From NCBI RefSeq assembly GCF_002893095.1, contig NZ_PKQQ01000007.1, positions 124,001-188,000 on the forward strand: a DNA stretch of 64,000 nucleotides, written 5' to 3'. The position numbers and the translations under genes are program-made. Of the stretch, positions 58,514 to 64,000 are shown one piece after another. Numbering within the stretch: the stretch's first letter is position 1; each line of letters opens with the position of its first letter. Below the pieces are notes generated by a model that was given only the letters and a program-made list of their open reading frames with translations, did not search any database and had not been told where the DNA came from. Origin of the DNA: Stenotrophomonas sp. VV52. GTDB lineage: Bacteria; Pseudomonadota; Gammaproteobacteria; Xanthomonadales; Xanthomonadaceae.

Positions 58514-59115
58514 CCCGGCGCCACCGGGTCGGACTGGCCGGCTGGCTGTGGCGGTTGTGCCTGCTGCTGGCGGCGTGGCTGCTGTGCGTGACCGCGTGGA
58601 TCGTCTGGGTCGGTGAGCGCGACCAGGCGGCGAAGGCCGACGCGATCATCGTGCTGGGCGCTGCCGCCTACGACGCCAAGCCCTCGCCGGTGTTCGAAGA
58701 GCGCATCCGACATGGTTTGGACCTGTACCACCAGGGCTATGCGCCACTGCTGATCTTCACCGGCGGCTATGGCGGCACTGGAGCGCGTTTTTCCGAATCG
58801 CAGGTGGCGCGCCGCTATGCGCTGAAGCAGGGCGTGCCGGAAAACGCGATCCTGATCGAAACCGCGTCGCGCACCACCCGGCAGAATCTGGTGGAAGCGC
58901 AGCGCCTGATGGAGAAGCGCAAGCTGCACCGGGTGATCATCGTCAGCGACCCGCTGCACATGGCGCGCGCGCTGCGCCTGGCGCATGAGCTGGGCATCGA
59001 TGCATTGGCGTCCTCAACGCCGAGCACGCGCTTCCGCAGTTTCCACACCAGCTGGAAGTTCCTGGCGCAGGAAATCTATTTCTTCCACCGGGACATGATC
59101 TCGACCGGGGCCTGA
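58510..59115 (+). CDS. YdcF/SanA-family (DUF218) membrane protein
   Basis: 201 residues. One N-terminal helix (LWRLCLLLAAWLLCVTAWIV) precedes the DUF218 domain with AIIVLGAAAYDAKPSPVF, LLIFTGGYGG, ETASRTTRQNLVEA and SDPLHMARALRLA. Such proteins affect envelope permeability (SanA) or bind nucleotides (YdcF); the reaction is unknown. ATG 58510 forms ATGA with the dehydratase stop. It is convergent with bioC at a one-base gap. Confidence 0.88.
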   Translation: MTRRHRVGLAGWLWRLCLLLAAWLLCVTAWIVWVGERDQAAKADAIIVLGAAAYDAKPSPVFEERIRHGLDLYHQGYAPLLIFTGGYGGTGARFSESQVARRYALKQGVPENAILIETASRTTRQNLVEAQRLMEKRKLHRVIIVSDPLHMARALRLAHELGIDALASSTPSTRFRSFHTSWKFLAQEIYFFHRDMISTGA

Positions 59116-60000
59116 TCAGGTCGTCCTGCGACGGATCGGAATGGCCGACACCGGCACCGTGGCGACGTCATGTCCGTGCTCCCTGATCGGCGCGCCGGCT
59201 TCGGGCGCCCACGCATGCGCGTAGATCACTTCCCAGCTGCTCGGCAGCGTGCCGTCTTCGCGGCGCAGCGGTTCGTAGGAGGCGCGCGCGGCGGCGAAAC
59301 GGCCACGCCCGGTCAAGGTGTGGCGGCGGTCCTGCCGCGCGTTGGTGGCGCCGATCGCGCGCAGCTCGCGCATCAGCGCGTCCATGTCCTTGTACGTCAA
59401 GGTGAACAGGTCGCGGTCCAGTACCGGGTCGCGGAAGCCGGACATCATCAGCGCGTCGCCAAACTGCGCGATCGGCGGGAAGCGGCTCACATGCGGGACG
59501 TCGTCGGCGCTGGCGAACGCGTCGCGCAGTTCGATCAGCGTCTCCGGCCCGAAGGTGGAACACACCAGCAGCCCGCCCGGCTTGAGCGCGCGGCGGAAGC
59601 CAGCGAACACCGCCGGCAGGTCGTCCACCCACTGCAGGCACAGGTTGCTGTAGATCACGTCAACGCTCTGGTCCAGCAGCGGCAACGCGCGCGCGTCGCC
59701 GCACACGCGCGAGAACGGCTTCCACCAACCGGCCTGCTTCTTCGACTCGCGCAGCATCGGCAGGGCCATGTCCAGCGCGATCACCTGCGCCTTCGGCCAG
59801 CGCTTCTTCATTGCCGCGCTCGCATGCCCGGTGCCGCTGCCAACGTCCAGCACCACCTCCGGCTGCCGCGCTTCCAGGTAATCCAGCGACTCGAGCAGGC
59901 GCTTTTCGACCTCGCGCTGCAGGGCAGCGGCGGCGTCGTAACTGGTGGCGGCACGCGAGAACGCGCGGCGGACATGCTGGGGATCGAAGTCGGTGGTCAT
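59116..60000 (-). CDS. bioC: Malonyl-ACP O-methyltransferase BioC
   Basis: 294 residues. The N-terminal BioC pattern FDPQHVRRAFSRAATSYDAA and SAM motif VVLDVGSGTGHASAAMKK, then VIYSNLCLQWVDDLP, are diagnostic. BioC methylates malonyl-ACP so that fatty-acid synthesis can build the pimeloyl chain for biotin. The start is ATG 60000 (the earlier frame is unconserved). It is the last gene of the biotin string, 47 bases after the SDR gene. Confidence 0.93.
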   Translation of the reverse strand: MTTDFDPQHVRRAFSRAATSYDAAAALQREVEKRLLESLDYLEARQPEVVLDVGSGTGHASAAMKKRWPKAQVIALDMALPMLRESKKQAGWWKPFSRVCGDARALPLLDQSVDVIYSNLCLQWVDDLPAVFAGFRRALKPGGLLVCSTFGPETLIELRDAFASADDVPHVSRFPPIAQFGDALMMSGFRDPVLDRDLFTLTYKDMDALMRELRAIGATNARQDRRHTLTGRGRFAAARASYEPLRREDGTLPSSWEVIYAHAWAPEAGAPIREHGHDVATVPVSAIPIRRRTT

Positions 60001-60047
60001 GCAAGGCTCACTGCGGAAAGCAACTGCGGAAAACAGGAAGGTACGGG

Positions 60048-60830
60048 TCAGAACGTGCCAGGGTAGGCGCCGCCGTCGATCAGCAGGTTCTGCCCGGTGA
60101 TGTAGCCGGCCTGGGCACTGCACAGGAACGCGCAGGCGGCGCCGAACTCATCGGCCTTGCCGAACCGGCCGGCGGGAATATGGGTGCGCTTGCGTTCGGC
60201 GATCTGCCCGGCGTCGACGCCCTGCTGCTGCGCCATGTAGGCGAAGTTGCCGCGCAGGCGGTCGGTGTCGAACTGGCCCGGCAGCAGGTTGTTGAGGGTG
60301 ACATTGTTGGCCACGGTACGGCGGGCCAGCCCGGCTACGAAGCCGGTCAGGCCGGAGCGCGCACCGTTGGACAGCGCCAGGATGTCGATCGGTGCCTTCA
60401 CCGACGACGAGGTGATGTTGACCACGCGGCCGAAGCCGCGCTCGATCATGCCGTCCACGGTGGCGCGGATCAGCGCGATGGGCGCCAGCATGTTCGCGTC
60501 CAGCGCCGCGATCCAGTCCGCGCGTTCGAACTGGCGGAAGTCGCCGGCCGGCGGGCCGCCGGCATTGGTGACCAGGATGTCCACCTGCGGGCAGGCCGCC
60601 AGTGCGGCGGCGCGGCCGGCGTCGGTGGTGACGTCGGCGACCACGGTGACCACCTTGCCGGCACCGGGAAGCGCCCGCAGTTCCGCACCCGCTTGTTCCA
60701 GTGCCTGTTCACCGCGTGCGGCGATCACCACGTTCACCCCTTCGCGGGCGAGTGCGCGGGCGCAGCCCAGGCCCAATCCCTTGCTGGCGGCGCAGACGAG
60801 GGCCCAGCGGCCGGCAATTCCAAGGTCCAT
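60048..60830 (-). CDS. Atypical SDR oxidoreductase in the biotin operon
   Basis: 260 residues. The NAD(P) motif ASKGLGLGCARALA and NAG in DILVTNAGGPPAGDF are kept, but the catalytic YxxxK appears as ALSNGARSGLTGF, so the usual Tyr and Lys are missing, as in the atypical beta-ketoacyl reductase-like SDR subgroup. It may bind a dinucleotide without classical reduction or act on an unknown acyl substrate. It follows bioH by three bases and precedes bioC by 47. Confidence 0.85.
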   Translation of the reverse strand: MDLGIAGRWALVCAASKGLGLGCARALAREGVNVVIAARGEQALEQAGAELRALPGAGKVVTVVADVTTDAGRAAALAACPQVDILVTNAGGPPAGDFRQFERADWIAALDANMLAPIALIRATVDGMIERGFGRVVNITSSSVKAPIDILALSNGARSGLTGFVAGLARRTVANNVTLNNLLPGQFDTDRLRGNFAYMAQQQGVDAGQIAERKRTHIPAGRFGKADEFGAACAFLCSAQAGYITGQNLLIDGGAYPGTF

Positions 60831-60833
60831 GGC

Positions 60834-61607
60834 TCAGTTCCGTAAAGGCGGAAGGGTGGAAACAAAGTGGAGCAGCTGTGCGGCCACGTCGTCGGTGTGG
60901 CCGAGGAACGGCGCGTGGCCGCCATGGGCGACCACATGCACGCTGGAACGCGGTGCCAGCGCCGCAGCGGCCTGCATGCCACGCGCCGACACCAGCCGGT
61001 CGCGCTGCCCGGCCAGCCACAGGCTGGGGACCGGCAGGCTGGGCAGGGCGCCGCGCAGGTCGGTGCCCTCGAGCAGGCGCAGGCCTTCCTGCAGCGCGCG
61101 CGGCGTGGGCTCGCCGCGCTCCACCAACATGGCGCGCAGGCTGCGCAGCTCCTGGCGGGCGTGCTCGGAGCCCATCGCATCCAGTGCCAGGAAGCGCTCC
61201 AGCGTGCCGCGGTAGTCGGTGGCCAGATCCTGGCCGAACTGTTCGAACACGGACGGTTCCACTGCGTGCGGCCAGTCCTCGCCACGCACGAAGCGCGGCG
61301 TGGCCGCGATCATCGCCAAGCCGCGCACCTTGGGCACGGTGGCCGCGGCGTGCAGTGCGAACAGGCCGCCCAGCGACCAGCCGCACCACACGGCCGGCGG
61401 GGTGGCGGCGGCAATCGCGTTGACCACGAAAGGCAGGCGCAGCGGCGTGGCATCGTCGCGGCTGTGGCCATGCCCGGGCAGGTCCACCCGATGCAGCTCG
61501 AACTGTGCGGCCAGCCGCTCCACCAGCGGTGCGAACACGCCGCCATGCAGGGCCCAGCCGTGGATCAGCACCAGCGCCGGCCCGCTGCCGGTCACCTCGA
61601 TATGCAT
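60834..61607 (-). CDS. bioH: Pimeloyl-ACP methyl ester esterase BioH
   Basis: 257 residues from ATG 61607; a GTG two codons earlier is an alternative. The hydrolase motifs HGWALHGGVF, CGWSLGGLFALHA (nucleophile Ser), AGQRDRLVS and HVVAHGGHAPFLGH supply the triad. BioH cleaves the pimeloyl-ACP methyl ester, ending the BioC/BioH chain-building phase. It lies between bioF (16-22 bases upstream) and the SDR gene. Confidence 0.92.
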   Translation of the reverse strand: MHIEVTGSGPALVLIHGWALHGGVFAPLVERLAAQFELHRVDLPGHGHSRDDATPLRLPFVVNAIAAATPPAVWCGWSLGGLFALHAAATVPKVRGLAMIAATPRFVRGEDWPHAVEPSVFEQFGQDLATDYRGTLERFLALDAMGSEHARQELRSLRAMLVERGEPTPRALQEGLRLLEGTDLRGALPSLPVPSLWLAGQRDRLVSARGMQAAAALAPRSSVHVVAHGGHAPFLGHTDDVAAQLLHFVSTLPPLRN

Positions 61608-61629
61608 GCTCACCGGTACCGCCCGTGCA

Positions 61630-62850
61630 TCACGCGCTCAGTGCATCCAGTGACTGCTGGCGCAGCACATGGTCGCGCGCGTGCGCGATCGCGTCGGTCA
61701 ATGCGCGCACTTCCGGAACGGTGTGCAGCGCGGACAGGGTCACGCGCAGGCGTGCCTTGCCCTCGGGCACGGTCGGCGGACGGATCGCGCTGACCAGGAA
61801 ACCGGCTGCTTCCAACGCGGCCGACAGCGCCATCACGGTCGACTCGGCGCCGCACAGCAGCGGCTGGATCGGCGTGTCCGACGGCATCAGTTCGAGCCCG
61901 TGCTGGCGTGCGCCGGCACGGAACACGCCGACCAGTTCGGCCAGCTTCTCGCGGCGCCAGTCGTCGCGGCGGGCCAGCCTCACCGCCGCCAGTGCGGCAG
62001 CGGCCTGCGCCGGCGGCACGGCGGTGGTGTAGATGTAGGGGCGTGCGGTTTCGGCCAGGTGCTGGATCAGCGCGTCATCGCCGACCACTACTGCACCACT
62101 GCCCCCCAGCGCCTTGCCGAGCGTGACCAGCTGCAACGGCACGTCGGCCACGCCCAGCCCGGCCTCGGCTACGCAGCCCCGGCCATGCTCGCCGACCACG
62201 CCCACGCCGTGCGCGTCGTCGACATACAGCAGGGCCTGCTGCATGCGCGCCACCAGCGACAGCGAGCGCAGCGGCGCGATATCGCCGTCCATGCTGAAGA
62301 CGCCGTCGGTGACCAGCATCGCCGCGCCTTCGGCCGCATGCTTGAGCTGGCGCAGCGCGCCTTCGGTGTCCAGGTGCGGGTAGCGGCGCAGGCGGCAACC
62401 GGCCAGCCGCGTGGCGTCGAGCAGGCTGGCGTGGTTGAGCCGGTCCTGCACGCACACGTCATCTTCTTCGGTCAGCAGCGCCTGCTGCACGGCCAGGTTG
62501 GCGGCGAAGCCGCTGCCGAACAGCAGCGCGCGCGGGTAGCCGAGCCAGTCGGCCACTTCCTGCTCCAGCGCCTCGTGCAGCGCATGGTGGCCGCAGATCA
62601 GGTGCGAGGCGGTGGCGCCGGCGCCTTCGCGCGCGGCAGCGTCCTGCAGCGCACTGACCACGCCGAACTGCTGGGACAGGCCCAGGTAGTCGTTGCTGCA
62701 GAAGCCAGTGAGCCACTGGCCATTGAGTTCCAGACGCACGCCATCCCGGCGGGTCACGGTGCGGCGCACGCGGATCCGGCCCTGCGCATCGCGAAGCTTG
62801 CGCTGGGACTGAATACGGTCGTGCAGGTCAGGACGGGCCATGGTCGTCAT
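61630..62850 (-). CDS. bioF: 8-amino-7-oxononanoate synthase BioF
   Basis: 406 residues. The glycine-rich loop [31 protein letters not shown] and the PLP lysine in [13 protein letters not shown] identify the alpha-oxoamine synthase fold. BioF condenses pimeloyl-ACP with alanine. Two ATGs, at 62850 and 62841, are possible. It follows bioB by 71 bases, the widest gap in the operon. Confidence 0.94.
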   Translation of the reverse strand: MTTMARPDLHDRIQSQRKLRDAQGRIRVRRTVTRRDGVRLELNGQWLTGFCSNDYLGLSQQFGVVSALQDAAAREGAGATASHLICGHHALHEALEQEVADWLGYPRALLFGSGFAANLAVQQALLTEEDDVCVQDRLNHASLLDATRLAGCRLRRYPHLDTEGALRQLKHAAEGAAMLVTDGVFSMDGDIAPLRSLSLVARMQQALLYVDDAHGVGVVGEHGRGCVAEAGLGVADVPLQLVTLGKALGGSGAVVVGDDALIQHLAETARPYIYTTAVPPAQAAAALAAVRLARRDDWRREKLAELVGVFRAGARQHGLELMPSDTPIQPLLCGAESTVMALSAALEAAGFLVSAIRPPTVPEGKARLRVTLSALHTVPEVRALTDAIAHARDHVLRQQSLDALSA

Positions 62851-62921
62851 GTCTCATGGGCGGGCAGGGGAGCTAGCGTACCCGGTTGCCGGGCGTTGCG
62901 CTGCACCGCCCGGGGCGGGGC

Positions 62922-63935
62922 TCAGGCCGCTTGTCCGCAACCGCCGCCACAGGTGATGTCGGCATGCACGGTGGCATCCACCTGCACCGCCATCGGGCGC
63001 AGTCCCAACCGGCTGAACAGGACCAGGTCGCGCTCGGTGTCCGGGTTGCCGGTGGTCAGCAGCTTCTCCCCGTAGAAGATGGAGTTGGCCCCGGCCAGGA
63101 AGCACAACGCCTGCAGCTCGTCGCTCATCGTCTCGCGCCCGGCCGAGAGCCGCACCATGGCCTTGGGCATGGTGATGCGGGCCACCGCGATCATGCGCAC
63201 GAACTCGAACGGATCCAGCTCGGCGCTGCCGTGCAGCGGCGTGCCCGCGACCTGGACCAGCCGGTTGATCGGCACCGAATCGGGGTGGGCTGGCAGGTTG
63301 GCCAGCGCCAGCAGCAGTCCGGCGCGGTGCGCACGGGTCTCGCCCATGCCGACGATGCCGCCGCAGCAGGTCTTCAGCCCGGCCCGGCGCACGTGTTCCA
63401 GCGTATCCAGCCGGTCCTGGTACTGGCGGGTGTGGATGATCGAGTCGTAGTAGTCCGGCGCGGTGTCCAGGTTGTGGTTGTAGTAGTCCAGCCCGGCCTC
63501 GCGCAGGGCAGCTGCCTGCTGGCCATCGAGCATGCCCAGGGTGGCGCAGGTCTCCAGCCCCAGCGCCTTCACCTCGCGGATCATCGCCGCCACCTTCGGA
63601 ATGTCGCGGTCCTTGGGCGAACGCCAGGCCGCACCCATGCAGAACCGCGACGCGCCCGCCGCCTTGGCCTGCCGGGCCTTGGCGACCACCTCGTCGGTGG
63701 CCATCAGCTTCTGCGCGCTCACCCCGGTGTCATAGCGCTGCGCCTGCGGGCAGTACGCGCAGTCTTCCGGGCAGCCGCCGGTCTTGACCGAGAGCAGGGT
63801 GGACACCTGGACCTCGGCCGGATCGAACGCCTCCCGATGCACGCCCGCGGCCCGGTACAGCAGCTCCGGGAGGGGCAGCTCAAACAGCGCCAGCAGCTCC
63901 TCGGGGTGCCAGTCGTGGCGGATGACAGAAGCCAT
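62922..63935 (-). CDS. bioB: Biotin synthase BioB
   Basis: 337 residues. The radical-SAM CxxxCxxC is in [12 protein letters not shown], the 2Fe-2S ligands in [10 protein letters not shown] and GLETCATLG, and the Arg ligand in [10 protein letters not shown]. BioB inserts sulfur into dethiobiotin. The start is set at ATG 63935 ([18 protein letters not shown]), the conserved position; a longer frame starts at 63989. It is the first gene of the biotin unit bioB-bioF-bioH-SDR-bioC. The promoter lies at or beyond the window end. Confidence 0.95.
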   Translation of the reverse strand: MASVIRHDWHPEELLALFELPLPELLYRAAGVHREAFDPAEVQVSTLLSVKTGGCPEDCAYCPQAQRYDTGVSAQKLMATDEVVAKARQAKAAGASRFCMGAAWRSPKDRDIPKVAAMIREVKALGLETCATLGMLDGQQAAALREAGLDYYNHNLDTAPDYYDSIIHTRQYQDRLDTLEHVRRAGLKTCCGGIVGMGETRAHRAGLLLALANLPAHPDSVPINRLVQVAGTPLHGSAELDPFEFVRMIAVARITMPKAMVRLSAGRETMSDELQALCFLAGANSIFYGEKLLTTGNPDTERDLVLFSRLGLRPMAVQVDATVHADITCGGGCGQAA

Positions 63936-64000
63936 GGGAGTGTCCTGACAGATTGCGGAAGCGAGGGGCGGCAGTCTGGTGAACGTCATCGTGACTGTCA

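Overview
The window is a high-GC gammaproteobacterial chromosome segment that looks like Stenotrophomonas or a close Xanthomonadaceae relative. The evidence is the many GTAG-headed short palindromes (the SMAG family described in S. maltophilia), the gene content and neighbours (bioB-bioF-bioH-SDR-bioC, hrpB next to tatD, DUF885 and DPP-IV-type peptidases), and dense gene packing with many ATGA overlaps. No tRNA, rRNA, CRISPR array, insertion sequence or prophage was seen.

Layout. 1-11.4 kb: the 3' end of mgtE, a fused acyl-CoA synthetase/GNAT protein acetyltransferase, a hydrolase, dkgB, a divergent MFS/LysR pair, an Rrf2 regulator overlapping a thioredoxin-reductase-like flavoprotein, a second aldo/keto reductase, an exported methyltransferase-like protein and an RluE-type pseudouridine synthase. 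11.5-20 kb: hrpB/tatD divergent pair, an epimerase-like protein, a ketopantoate-reductase-like protein, the yadGH exporter and a ferredoxin-reductase-type flavoprotein. 20-22.5 kb: a small accessory patch with a SymE-type toxin, a STAND/archaeal-type ATPase behind an unusual repeat-rich promoter, and the remains of a serine hydrolase. 22.5-31 kb: a lipoprotein peptidase translationally coupled to a NatAB-like exporter, a TonB-domain lipoprotein, yqhA, an unknown secreted protein convergent with a degenerate MASE1 sensor, and yfcG. 31-43 kb: two large secreted peptidases, small membrane and lipoproteins, bestrophin, hemB, aroE and dinG. 43-57 kb: ilvD with a possible leader terminator, ygiBC, the six-gene overlapping RDD-SpoIIM-DUF4129-DUF4350-MoxR-DUF58 operon, a gamma-carbonic anhydrase and mnmG. 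57-64 kb: a PLP dehydratase/YdcF pair and the biotin operon.

How genes work together. The biotin genes form one minus-strand unit in which BioC and BioH frame pimeloyl-ACP synthesis and BioF and BioB make the rings; an SDR lacking the usual Tyr/Lys pair sits inside it. The MoxR cluster overlaps at every junction and is probably one membrane-associated chaperone or envelope system. YadG/YadH and the NatAB pair are two separate ABC exporters.

Most notable signals: (1) downstream of mnmG, a near-consensus sigma-54 promoter directly ahead of a ~123-nt GGA-rich, intrinsically terminated transcript, a candidate regulatory sRNA possibly of the RsmA/CsrA-titrating type; (2) a cluster of six TTATGGS half-sites upstream of the accessory ATPase; (3) operator or hairpin structures that overlap the start codons of the Rrf2 gene and rluE; (4) repeated use of the GTAG end of SMAG palindromes as the stop codon of the neighbouring gene. 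All functions are read from sequence alone; no search was run.
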